A stretch of 64,000 nucleotides of DNA from positions 1,407,395-1,471,394 of the forward strand of contig NC_034009.1 of assembly GCF_000346465.2 (NCBI RefSeq), given 5' to 3'. Of the stretch, positions 35,562-45,952 are shown in pieces. The notes beneath the pieces were generated by a model. The model saw only the letters and a program-made list of their open reading frames with translations. It was not told the DNA's origin and searched no databases. This DNA comes from Prunus persica (Eukaryota > Streptophyta > Magnoliopsida > Rosales > Rosaceae). The position numbers and the translations under genes were made by a program. How positions within the stretch are numbered: the first letter of the stretch is position 1; every line of letters begins with the position of its first letter.

Positions 35562-37184
35562 ATTGTGTTCTCCAACAATATCAGAGGGAAAACATTTGGC
35601 AGATGGGGGAATTGGCAATAGGATATATGGCCGGCTGAAAATTTACATGATGAGTGGGTATTTTGTTTCTTGGCTGTGCTGTTAGTTTGTCTTGCTATTG
35701 TAAAAAGGATAAATTAAAGGTTATACCTTATCCCAATTGGCCCCTTTAGTATTGTGGAATATATATATATTTTGGACCTTTGTCTTTCAATTTTAATTGA
35801 AAAGAAAAGAGATTGGAATGAGAGGTAGCAAGACCATGTGATCCTAGCTAGTCCCTGTTTTTGCACTGTTTAGGAAAGAAAAGAAGGATCTTGGACTGAG
35901 GCAGTCAAAAAAGAATAGAAAAGAATCTCAATTGAGTAAAGAACAAGATACAAGATGCCCTCTTGATTTTTTTTTTTTGTTTATTCATGTGGGTTTTGCT
36001 TTTGACCATCCTTGTTGAGTTTTTGGATTTAGTTTAAGGTTTTCAAGGTTGTGAATTGTCTTGCTCTTGGTCTGTAATCTTCCCACTTGATAAACTAGTT
36101 TTTTGTTTTGTTTAAGTGAATGGCGGGAGGAGGGCTTAAGAAATATTTAATTAGCTGGGAGGAGAATAAGAGGCTGTTTGTCAGAGAATGTGCCAAATAA
36201 GTTAGTGGTAAAAATGATTGCCTCCTTGCAAACTTGGGTCTAGAGGAAGTATACAACTTCTCATGACCCACTATAGGTTTAGATTTCAAAATCATCTAAG
36301 GGAGAGTTTTTTTTTATAAGAGAAACTCGAGGGAACGAGTTTCTATTGTAGGATTATTCAAGCAATAATATAATATAATATAAAATAAAATAAAAAAAGA
36401 GAAAAGAAGAACGAGCATGTGGTTTTCTATGACAGCAACAGAATAATTGAAAATAAAATAAATTCACAATTTTGGAGTTAATTTTGTAGTCAAAGTTAAG
36501 TGTCCCTTGTGCTAGTTTGTAGATGGTGCTTAAATTGAACTGGATTGAATATGACAAAAGAAAGCAAACGTTATGAACAAGAAAATGGGCCTTGCAGAGA
36601 AAGATGATTGAGAATATATTAAGCACCCAATTTCCAAGTTCAAATTTGTTCCTCTCCAAGTAATAAAATTGATTGAGAAACAAGAAGAAGAAAAAAACGT
36701 GATATAGAATGGAATGGGACACCAAAAGAAAACAGGGCACATTGATATTGGGCTTGTTTACGTGCTCCAATGAAACAATGGCAAAACAAAGTGAAGGCAG
36801 AACATGTCATACCAACTCTGATCAATTCCTCAAGCATCCCCTAATTTTGGTTCATGAATAAACCTTCTGCGTGTCTTACGAATCAGCAACTCTGGCACCA
36901 ACTAACTACCTCTTTCTCAGCTAGTTTAGTGGTACTTTCTTTTTCAATATTAGAAGATGTTTCAAGTTCACAAATAAATATTGGAATGTCTTTCTTGAAA
37001 AGCAAGTAATCGAAACGAGCTAAATACAGTTAATCTAGTTGTACATCAAGTTGCGAAAATAGGGGTGAATATACAGTTCATACAAGAAACCATCATATAC
37101 AAATTTTCATCTTCATAATAGTGGTGAGATGAGAAAATGGGGTCTTTGCTCTTAATCTCTAGGGGTTAGAGAGTGTTGGTTAAT
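35562..37184. other. Intergenic between convergent genes
   Basis: No gene seen. It should contain the 3' UTRs of the VAN3-binding gene on the left and the minus-strand LIFEGUARD gene on the right. Confidence 0.5.
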
Positions 37185-38515
37185 TTACCTACCGCCGCTA
37201 ATTAAAGAGAGAAGGAAGAGGAAGAGTTGGACAACATCAATATATATAGAGAGAGCACCGAATATGTACTCATCGTAGCTCAGCCGCTTTATCAGATTGT
37301 CTGTGTCGTACACAATATAAGCACAACATAGAAGAGCCCCCAATGCAGAATATACCATCCTTGAAAGAGGCCCCAAGGGAAAAAATATCTGCATGTTCAT
37401 TCCAAAAATGCACCACAAAGTTAAGATAAATGGATTGACGGAAAGGAGAAATTCTTGAGTACAACTGTTGTGCGTGGACATCAAGTCGGGCTAGCAAGTA
37501 TTTTTTTGTCTCTTTCTTACAAAAAACTAGGCATCATGACCTGTGACTAGTTTATGTAAGAGTGATTTTGTATAACCGTTGTATGCATCATGACCTGTGA
37601 CTTGTGATTTAGCAATGGCACAAAGAAAATGGAAATTAAGTGGAGTTGGGTTACCTGGATGAGGCCAAACATCATAAGCATGAGGGTTGCAGCAAACAAA
37701 AATGGGCCAAGGAAGCTGAAATCCTGGCCTCTCTTGACTGCCCAGAATGTGTATATGGTGAGGCTCACAACCACCGTAGCCGTCAAAATAACAGCTAGAA
37801 GAATACTTTTCCCTGTAGGCACCAAATTATGCATATTTCAAATTACTATACAACTCAAAAGAAAACCAAGAATTCTATTGAGTGGGGTAGCTAGTTAGAT
37901 TTCCATTGCGAGAAAAATACAAGGGAAAAAGTATAGTCAAATTGTGCCCGTCAACTCATGAAGTGAATTCTTGTTTGTGCATATGGCACGATAAATTAAT
38001 AGCATAACAACATAACATATTACATTAAAATTATTTTTAGCATAACATGTATATAAATAAGTACCTGGTCTAAAGGAACAGCAGAATCCCACCGTAATCG
38101 AAAGTAAAATCGTAAACAGAATAAGAAGCACATAATTCACCGGATGCTTCTTGTGGAAATAGTACAAGGCAATCGTAACTGCACAAATTAAAATTAAAAA
38201 AAGTGATAACAAGGAGATAGAAAATTGATTAGATCAAAAGTAATTTGGATTACCAGCTATGGCAGCGATAAAAATGCAAATGAAAGTGATGGTGCCGGCC
38301 AAGGATCTGACGAATTCGGGAATGGCGGGGATCGAAACGACGGCGTAGGAAATGCCAACGGTGAGAAGCAACTGAAAGGCGACGATCATGTAGACCTTGC
38401 GGATGAAAGCCCATCGGAGCTGAGGGGTCTCCATCTGGTTCGGGTACAATTGTTGCTCCCCATTTTGACCTCTGCCTGCCTCCAAGTCACGACCCTTCAT
38501 GAACTTTAGCGCCAT
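37185..38515 (-). CDS. LIFEGUARD/BI-1 family membrane protein
   Basis: Bax-inhibitor-1 family proteins of the LIFEGUARD branch are multi-pass membrane proteins linked to calcium handling and cell-death control. Four exons on the minus strand (38515-38254, 38178-38065, 37812-37655, 37388-37185) give 245 aa. The start MALKFMKGRDLEAGRG is the only ATG in frame, although the frame stays open about 70 codons upstream. A cytosolic N-terminus (TPQLRWAFIRKVY) is followed by hydrophobic segments such as MIVAFQLLLTVGISYAVVS, VNYVLLILFTILLSITVGF, ILLAVILTATVVVSLTIY, FLFAATLMLMMFGLIQ and MVYSALGALLCCAYIVYDT. The YDTDN motif and C-terminal DEYIFGALSIYIDVVQLFLF are strong family marks. The exact LFG member number is not resolved. 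Confidence 0.92.
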
Positions 38516-39100
38516 TGAATCACACTTCACAGAAAAAGAATTTTTTAAAAATAAGGTGAGACAGACAAGATGATTTAGAAAATTTTGAAGAATATCGAAT
38601 CGAAAAGGTTTCGTCGATCGCGAAAGATGCAATGTGATTTTTTTTTTTTTTCTTTTTTGTGGGTTTTGTTTGAAAGGGGAGAAAGCGTGGGAACGAGAGG
38701 AAAAGTAGGAGGGGGTTTGGAGAGTCTTCAAAACTGGGTGTACGGTTTAGGCTTTAAAGATGGTTATTTATAGGGTGGGTTTATAAGAATTTAAAAATTA
38801 AAAATATTTAAGTGGTGCATCCAACCCAAGAAAGTAATATCTCACCTTAACCCACAATAGATTTGAGCCCAACAGACCAAATTCACGGGGCCTATATTGA
38901 CTGTGAGAAAGCTTCATTAGATTATTTGAGAAATTGAATCTTACTATCAAATCATTTAAATTTTTGAAGTTTATTGATTTCCTCACATTTGTTGAAGGTG
39001 GGATTGAACCCTCAACTAAGTTCCTCACTCTAAACTCCTCATTAGCCTTTCTGTGAGCTTCGTCAAATGTAAGATGAGACTATAAATTACTACCCTCCAT
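38516..39100. other. Upstream of LIFEGUARD gene, with dispersed repeat
   Basis: The part nearest 38516 is the minus-strand 5' UTR and promoter. From about 38822 to 39094 lies a dispersed repeat whose second copy is at about 41985-42145. The two share AACCCACAATAGATTTGAGC at their left and GACTATAAATTA or GGCTATAAATTA at their right. Confidence 0.55.
38822..39094 (+). repeat. Dispersed repeat, copy 1
   Basis: It shares GAAAGTAATA, AACCCACAATAGATTTGAGC, CCAAATTCA and the terminal CTTCGTCAAATGTAAGATGA-type block with 41985-42145, in the same orientation. About 110 bp are present only in this copy. Family unassigned. Confidence 0.65.
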
Positions 39101-39129
39101 TTTTCGGAATATTTAAAAAATATATATAT

Positions 39130-39580
39130 ATTTTTGGAACTTAAAACTAATTTAATATATTTGAAAATTTACTCTTAAATATATTTGAATTTTAAAAGTA
39201 TAGCCGCGCGGCTATACTCTTTGAAAATATTTAATTCGTATAGCCGCGCGGCTATACTTTAAAAACATATTAATTTTTAAAACGTATAGCCGCGCAGCTA
39301 TACTTTTTTAATATTTAAGAATATTTTAACGGTATAGCTGCGCGGCTATATGTGTTAAATATATTCGAATATTTAAAAGGTATAGCCAAACGGCGATACT
39401 GTTAAAATATATTAATATTTCAAGAGTATATCCGAGCCCCTATACTCTTTAAAAATATACAAATATTTTAGAAGTATAGCCGGGCGGCCATACCTTTAAA
39501 ATTCAAATATATTTAAGAGTAAATATTCAAATATATTAAATTAGTTTAAGTACCAAAAATATTTTATTTTATTTTTGTCA
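39130..39580. mobile_element. Inverted-repeat element carrying dyad array D
   Basis: The left arm (about 39132-39200) contains TTTTTGGAACTTAAAACTAA and TTACTCTTAAATATATTTGA. The complement of the right arm (about 39490-39565) contains TTTTTGGTACTTAAACTAAT and TTACTCTTAAATATATTTGA. The space between the arms is filled by seven dyads. The exact ends and a target duplication were not determined. Confidence 0.75.
39198..39493 (+). repeat. Dyad array D, 7 copies
   Basis: Copies begin at 39198, 39238, 39284, 39332, 39380, 39426 and 39474, spaced 40-48 bp. Centres are CG, CG, CG, CG, AA, AG and GG. The first two have perfect arms. The spacers are AT-rich but lack the TATTTCTTT tail seen in arrays A-C. 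Confidence 0.93.
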
Positions 39581-39998
39581 AAAAATATTTAATGCAATTA
39601 TCCGTACATTAGTGTAACTAAAATATTGTTTTGTCGAAAACAAAACAAAAAACCTTTAGTCGATTTTACAATGCATAAAACATGTCGTTTTGTCCACTGA
39701 TCCTTACGACATGTTAAAATGGGACAAATAGTGTCGCTGGATTTCCTCAAGTGATTTGTTTTAATCTTCACCGTTGGTTGGAACTTGATTCCAACGGTCA
39801 AGATGCCCAACAGAGAAACCTCACCTGTTTATAAACCTCTGGCTCTGAGTTCAGGCGCCAAACCAGAACCATTAACAAACTCTGAACAGTCGATTTTCCC
39901 CATTACACCAGAGTTCTATCTCCACCTTCTGAGAATCTAAAATCCAGTTTCTTACTGATCTTTTTCTAGGGTTTATAGTTTTCTTGGTAAGAATTATC

Positions 39999-41342
39999 AT
40001 GGAAAACGAGAACATTTCTGATCTGAGAGAAGAAAGTGGAGTCACGAATCAAGATTCTCAAAGTCTTGATCTTGAAGCTGTTCAAGCGACATCAGAAATG
40101 AACAAATCCACCATGGAAGATAAGCATAAGGGCAGTGGATCGATCTTGACTGAAGAAATTATGGGCCATGACCAGCGTACTGGTTTGGTGGTTGAGAAAG
40201 AAGAAAGCCCAAAAATGAGTGGGGTTTTGCGGGGTAAGACTGAAGGGTTGAAAAGCGAAAAAGAAGAAGAGGCTGTGAAAGCAAAGTTCTTGAATGAAAA
40301 ATTGGTGGGTTGCGATGAGATTGTGGGTTTGAGAACTGGGTCAGTGTGTGGACAAGAGAACAGTACTGAAGATGGGAATGGGGTAGTTGCTGATCAGCAG
40401 GGCCTCAATCTTCCTCTTGATTCTGAAATTACTGATTCAGAATTGAGGCATTCTTGTAGTTCTGAAGGAGATGGGAAAATGATTGTGGATTCGGATGAGA
40501 TTGCGAAAGAAGAGGTTGTGAAATCAGTGTTCTTGAATGAAAAAATGGTGGGTTCGGATGAGATTGTGGGTTCAGCAAAGACTGAAAATGGGAAAGGGGT
40601 AGTTACTGATCAGCAAGACCTCAATAATCTTGTTCCTGAAATTGCTGAGAAAGAACAGATTGGTTCTGGTTCAGGGTCGAGTTTATGTTGTAGTGAAGGA
40701 GTTACAGATCAATATTTGAAGTTTGTAATGAGAGCAGATGACGTGACATTAGGAGAGGCTGATGAATCCAATCAAGAATGGAGGGATTTCAAAGATGCTA
40801 TCATGAGAGCAGATCAGCTGGACCTAGAGTCTATTGGCCTAAAGATTGAACGTCGGGTGCAAGCTTCGGTTGAGGACGTGGTGAAAAGATATTCCCAGAT
40901 GAATTCAATGACAATGTCTCTCTCTATAGGTGACTGGGAGAAAATTCTGGAGAGCAGAGATGTTTCTGGATTGGAAGCTGATCGAGTAACTATGCTGAGA
41001 GAATCTGGAGAGCAAAGAAAGATGCAGGCATTAAAGGCCTATTCTGAGTCTCAACTTTCTGATATGGAAGATAAACTTGGTGTTATTAAGGAAGCAGAAG
41101 TTGATAATGGGAAGACTATTGCTGAACTTGAAGAAGAAACAAAAACTGAAGTTGAGAAGGAAAACAATGCGATTCATGAATTGCAGGAACTAGTTACCGT
41201 GGAAGAATCAAAAGAGACTGAGTTGAAAATGGAGATGCCATCAAAGGCCCCAGGGCTGCTGCATCGGCCTAAGCTGCTGATGTCTGTCGGTGTCGTAATA
41301 ACTGCTATACTTTACACAGCATTGAAGATGAAGCGAAGGTAA
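39999..41342 (+). CDS. Unrecognised tail-anchored coiled-coil protein
   Basis: A single-exon frame encodes 447 aa from the ATG at 39999; the frame is open slightly upstream but without an ATG. I do not recognise the family. Residues 92-143 and 173-215 are an internal duplication: KFLNEKLVGCDEIVG versus VFLNEKMVGSDEIVG, then GNGVVADQQGLN versus GKGVVTDQQDLN. Residues about 240-345 (KFVMRADDVTLGEADESNQE, then WRDFKDAIMRADQLDLESIG) look like a folded domain. Residues 355-412 are acidic and coiled-coil-like. Residues 426-442 are a single hydrophobic segment (LMSVGVVITAILYTALK) followed by KMKRR, suggesting a tail anchor facing the cytosol. The N-terminal half is acidic, serine-rich and probably disordered. 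Function unknown. Confidence 0.8.
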   Translation: MENENISDLREESGVTNQDSQSLDLEAVQATSEMNKSTMEDKHKGSGSILTEEIMGHDQRTGLVVEKEESPKMSGVLRGKTEGLKSEKEEEAVKAKFLNEKLVGCDEIVGLRTGSVCGQENSTEDGNGVVADQQGLNLPLDSEITDSELRHSCSSEGDGKMIVDSDEIAKEEVVKSVFLNEKMVGSDEIVGSAKTENGKGVVTDQQDLNNLVPEIAEKEQIGSGSGSSLCCSEGVTDQYLKFVMRADDVTLGEADESNQEWRDFKDAIMRADQLDLESIGLKIERRVQASVEDVVKRYSQMNSMTMSLSIGDWEKILESRDVSGLEADRVTMLRESGEQRKMQALKAYSESQLSDMEDKLGVIKEAEVDNGKTIAELEEETKTEVEKENNAIHELQELVTVEESKETELKMEMPSKAPGLLHRPKLLMSVGVVITAILYTALKMKRR

Positions 41343-42202
41343 AGGAGGAATATATGACAAAACTGCTCAGCAGTCCTCTTGTATTGTGTTGCCATAGGCC
41401 ATGTAGGGTTTTGCTCTTTGTTATCCTCGAAGCTTTTGAGAGTACAGAAGTATACAGAGAGAATTTGCAGAGATTTGGTCATAGTTTGGATCACGTTTTA
41501 GTATCTGTTGTGTTTGGAATTGGTAAGCTCACTATGTCTTTACCACAAAAATAGTGAGAAAGTGTATAGAACCCTAGATTCAATGTGAAGATTTGAAACA
41601 AATAAAAATCATGTCTTTCTTTTTTTGGGGAGTTTTGTATGTTTCGATAGTATTTCGCTAGTTGTTTTTCCTTTTTCTTTGATTAGTGGTGATGGAGAAT
41701 TCGGACTTGAGATGTCTTCTAACTAATTACTAATTAGTACGTTTGCTACTTCTTCTAAGCAAACAAATTGTATCTCCAAATGTATGGTCATTGTGTGCTG
41801 GTTCTGTTTATATGCCTAAAAATGTTTGGTAGCCCTTCTATATGCCAATCTCCGTGCCTGTTTAGGAGCTTTCCAATTCAAACGAGGGTTTTGACATACC
41901 AACTTAGCTGTACACATCTCATGTTCGTGCCAGTTTGGGCATGAAAGTAATACATAGAGGCACAACAACCAAAGTGACACAGCACCTAACCCACGAAAGT
42001 AATAGCCCAGCTTAACCCACAATAGATTTGAGCCCAATGGACCAAATTCATGGGCCTAAACCCTTGGACCTATTGACTTTGAAACCAATATAAAGTAGTA
42101 GTCATGAGCTTTGCCAAATGTGAGGTGAGGCTATAAATTAAAGTAAAGATCAATGTAACTTATCCTATAGAGCCTGCAAAAAGAAACGAAAAAAAAAGTT
42201 TG
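41343..42202. other. Intergenic with dispersed repeat copy 2
   Basis: 3' UTR of the preceding gene, then the repeat at 41985-42145, then the short promoter region of chlorophyllase. Confidence 0.5.
41985..42145 (+). repeat. Dispersed repeat, copy 2
   Basis: Second copy of the unit at 38822-39094, in direct orientation. It lies right before the chlorophyllase coding region and may form part of its promoter. Confidence 0.65.
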
Positions 42203-44093
42203 ATGCTCATGACAGTCATGTCCTCCTCCACTTCCTCTTCTTCAGTTGCTAGCACTGCTGCTACAAATGTCGTTTTTGAGATTGGAAAATACAAGGTGGT
42301 GCTCCAAAGAGCTGAACCAGAGACTACATGCAGCACCAAGTCCTCAAATATTCCAGTTCCACCTCCAAAGCCTCTTCTGATTGGCATGCCTTGTGAAGCT
42401 GGAGAATTCCCTCTCTTGCTGCTCCTCCATGGTTATCTTCTCTCCAACTCTTTCTACTCTCAGCTTATCCAACACATCGCTTCTCACGGCTTCATTGTCG
42501 TTGCCCCTCAGGCTAGGCTCTCTTTCTCTCTTTCACTTGGATGCACACTTTATAAATTGTAATTATACATATATGACTCAGAATTTTTCATATCCCTCTT
42601 TGATAATCAACTAAACAGTATGGTGATGGTGGTCTTATTATAGGTTTTATGTTCAAATCAATGACTTTCAATTTTGGTTTCTCTCTTGTTAGGCATATAT
42701 ACTAACTTTCCATGGTTTCCAATTACCTTATTGGGTTTGGATATGAATTATTGTGACTTATCATTTGAAGAGATAGTCCACATATTGATATTCATGATCA
42801 AACATCATGTGAGTTCATGTTGCTTGTGCATTCCTTGAGGCTATCATCTGCAAGTTTCCTTTAAGTTATTTTCAGTGATTGCCTTAGTCTGCAAGGTAAA
42901 TGGTGTATATGTCCACATCTAACGGAGGCTTGTGCTGTCTTGTTGGGCACCAACCAAGTTTTTAAGTAACAAAAGCAAAATATGTGAGTCACTGAGCTTT
43001 CATTTTCAATGCTTGACAAAATGGCATGTTTTGATTGGCATTGTATGAACGGAAAATACCCAAGTGGCTCAGTCCTTATCAGATATGCTTGGGGTCTAAA
43101 TACTGACCCTTCTTGTTTTTTGCCAGTGAGTCTATTTCAAGTCTGAGATTCCTTGTCCTTAACAATATACTAGAAGTGGCTGAGTTGAGAGAACAACTCT
43201 CATTCACATTGAGATGCTGTAGATATAACATGAAAGACTAAAATTTCCAGTTTGGCTTGTATTTTTGTGCTGACATTGTGCTTCTTAAAGTTAAACTACA
43301 GAGATTGGAGCAGACATTAATATTACTGTACCTTTATAAAAAGCTAGATGTATAAATAAAATTGCCTCTAACTCTGCCTTATTGATAAGCAAATGTTCTT
43401 TGTGTTCAACAGTTATATACAATAGCTGGACCAGATACAACAGGTGAGATCAAGTCTACAGCGGCAATAACAAATTGGTTATCTGAAGGACTTCAGTTCT
43501 TGCTTCCACCCCATGTTCAGGCAAATCTAAGCAAGCTAGCACTTGCCGGCCACAGCCGTGGAGGCAAAGTCTCTTTTGCACTAGCATTAGGGAAAGAAGG
43601 AAACACTAATCGAAAGTTTTCAGCCTTAATAGGCATTGACCCAGTTGATGGAATGGACAAAGGGAAACAAACCCCTCCACCAGTACTAACCTATGTTCCT
43701 CATTCATTTGATCTTGATATGGCAGTGATGGTGATTGGTTCTGGTTTGGGTGAGGTGAAAAGGAACCCTCTGTTCCCTCCTTGTGCTCCAAAAGGTGTTA
43801 ACCATGAGGACTTCTTCAACGAATGCCAAAAACCAGCATGTTATTTTGTGGCAAAGGATTATGGTCATCTTGATATGCTGGATGATGAAACCAAGGGGAT
43901 CAGAGGGAAATCTACATACTGTCTGTGCAAAAATGGGAAGTCAAGGGAACCCATGAGGAAGTTTGTTGGAGGGGTTGTGGTTGCATTCCTTCAAGCTTAT
44001 TTGGAAGGTGATAATAGCCACTTAATGGCTATAAGAGATGGGCTTGATGAGACTGTGCCAGTAGAGCTTCAAATTGTTAAATTTAATTTGTGA
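42203..44093 (+). CDS. CLH: Chlorophyllase
   Basis: Chlorophyllase hydrolyses chlorophyll to chlorophyllide and phytol. Two exons (42203-42511 and 43413-44093) give 329 aa, near the usual length. The join PQ/LYTIAGPD is what the family has. The lipase motif GHSRGG at residues 149-154 contains the nucleophile S151; D179 or D182 in GIDPVDG and H255 in DYGHLDMLDD complete the triad. Other family stretches are FPLLLLLHGYLLSNSFYSQL, SHGFIVVAPQ and the C-terminal CLCKNGK...RKFVGG. Three near ATGs (42203, 42209, 42218) are possible; I took the first. The intron donor is GC (CAG/gctagg), not GT, with a normal acceptor (caacag). No GT donor that keeps the frame is visible nearby. Whether it is CLH1 or CLH2 type is not settled. 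Confidence 0.92.
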
Positions 44094-44294
44094 AGTTTAG
44101 GAGCTGTGTTCAAAAAGCAATAGAAAAAGATTAAGCTGCAGTTTCCCAAAACAAAATTAATTTCTTTATTTATTTTACTTGCTCAGTTTGCTCCATTACA
44201 AATCTCACACGGAAGCTTCAAATAAGTAATTACATTTAGCTTTCTGAATTTGAAACTAATGCAAAGACCATTGTAAAAATCTTTGATTTTTTTA

Positions 44295-44308
44295 GTACAA
44301 GCGATAGT
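44295..44308. repeat. 14-bp target duplication, left copy
   Basis: GTACAAGCGATAGT at 44295-44308 is repeated exactly at 45279-45292 on the far side of the retroposon. Confidence 0.9.
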
Positions 44309-45278
44309 TTTTTTTTTTTTTTTTGGGTCGGAATCAAATTTTATTAGATAGAAGGCAAAAGCCGGTTACAAGAAAGTGAGCTCCACAAAGGAATTCGACG
44401 AAACTGCAACACAAGAAGGCATAAAACCTACTACATCATAAAACTTGAAGACGACATAAAGCCAAGAAAAACAAAGTGCACACAAAAAGCAGTGAAAACA
44501 GAACAGAGAAATGCCACACCACCCATAACCAAACAGCAGCATAATCAACACAAGCCCACACCCACCAGAGAGAAACCAGTAACCAATGCTCGAGATAGAA
44601 AATGGTGGTGGACAAGCCACCAAAGCTACAAAGCGCGCTACCATAATTCAAGCAATAAGTGACATAAGCACTTTAAAAGCAACCCCAACTGCATAAAAGT
44701 CATCGAGGAGAGGAGACCCTCGTGTGGTCGAGGCGCTGAAGATGGTGGTGAAGGGAAGGTGTCGAGAAATAGCCGCCAATGGTAGGAGGAGAAAATGCAT
44801 ATCAAGCACTAGAGGCTCTTACAAGTAAAAACTAAAAGAGATATTGATCAACACCACAAAAGGGTTGAAAGCAAAAGCAGCACAAAAGGCTGAAGAGAAT
44901 CGCATAGCACGCTTGGTCACCTCGTTTGCACCAAATCACAGATAGAGGCGAATCATAGATCTGAAGTAGTTTTCCAGCATGAATCAAATCTCAAATTTGC
45001 AAAAGAAACAAACAGAGCAAAAAAACCCTCCAGCAACACAAATCGGAACAATAAACCAACTGCGGCAGCCACAGGGGAAACCACCTAAGCCACCGAAACA
45101 CAAAGGCAATCCCCAGACAAAGTAGATCCAGAATAGGAGCAGAACAACGAAGCTACCCACACCCAACCACACACTCCCTGCAAAATAAAGGAAATCTCAA
45201 AGTCACAGCAAAAGAAAAGGGTGAGGAAGAAAACTCAAGGAGGGAGGGAAAGAGAGGACGGGAAGCAAACTTGTTTTT
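44309..45278 (-). mobile_element. 5'-truncated retroposon (LINE-like), minus strand
   Basis: On the minus strand the insert ends in a poly(A) tail (T-run from 44309), preceded by TAATAAAATTTGATTCCGAC, which holds an AATAAA signal and a LINE-like 3' end. A perfect 14-bp target duplication surrounds it, the signature of target-primed reverse transcription. The insert is about 970 bp. Only short frames are present, with no reverse transcriptase motif, so this is either the 3' end of a LINE or a non-autonomous passenger or processed transcript. Confidence 0.85.
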
Positions 45279-45292
45279 GTACAAGCGATAGT

Positions 45293-45950
45293 CTATACTA
45301 CAAGGAATGAGGATTTCTCACACACACATAACTATAATATCGTGGGGATTCAAACTTGAGGCCTCCGATCTTAAAGTCAAGATCTTTTTCCACTGTGCTA
45401 TATTCTGTTGGCAACTGTAAATTCTTATGATGCACCAAAAGGTATTTGCTCTGCAAATGAGTTTGTTGGATTTTCACAAAAACTAATGGATTATTTTGTT
45501 AAGCCCAAAAACTAAAAGTTTCTTAGAAACATAGTGAAGGCCTGGCCCAATATCATTATAAAAAGATGATGGGGCTTGAATTTTAAAAACTAACGGATTT
45601 TACTTTTAAGCCCAAAAACTCATTTTAAAATAAGAAAACTTTAAAGAAAAAATAAAAAATAAAAAACCCAACGCACCCTCCTCCTCCTCCCTTTCTCTCA
45701 GCTCGCCTCCTCTCTCACCTCCACGGTCCACCTAGCAGCCATTCTCCCTGCCCGCCCCATCGTCCTTTTCGATTCTTTTAGAAATTATAGTTGTCAAAAT
45801 ACTGAGGGGTTGCGGCCTGCGGGGACACAAAGGCCTTCGATTTCATAGCAGTTGTTGTTGGCATTCTGGCTCCGAAAATACTGGAACACAGTTGTTTTAG
45901 TGTTATAGAAGTTGGGTTTTTCTGGTGCCTAATGATTGTCTTCTCTGAAT
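45293..45950 (+). promoter_or_regulatory. Promoter and 5' leader region of RPC9
   Basis: No separate gene seen. A C-rich stretch (CTCCTCCTCCC, near 45680) is followed by a region that ends in the splice donor GAATCG/gtgagt at 45953, so transcription probably starts near 45700-45900. Inference only. Confidence 0.45.
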
Positions 45951-45952
45951 CG

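Noticed and set aside
36354..36770. Minus-strand frame of 138 codons, hydrophobic
   Set aside because: AT-rich sequence gives phenylalanine/tyrosine/leucine-rich noise. It has no motif and lies downstream of two convergent genes.
38516..38731. Upstream in-frame extension of the LIFEGUARD protein
   Set aside because: There is no ATG in the extension (it would begin at TTG), and family proteins start at the MALKF position.
44366..45172. Minus-strand frames in the retroposon as a host gene
   Set aside because: They are short and motif-free, and the target duplication plus poly(A) tail show the whole block is an insertion.
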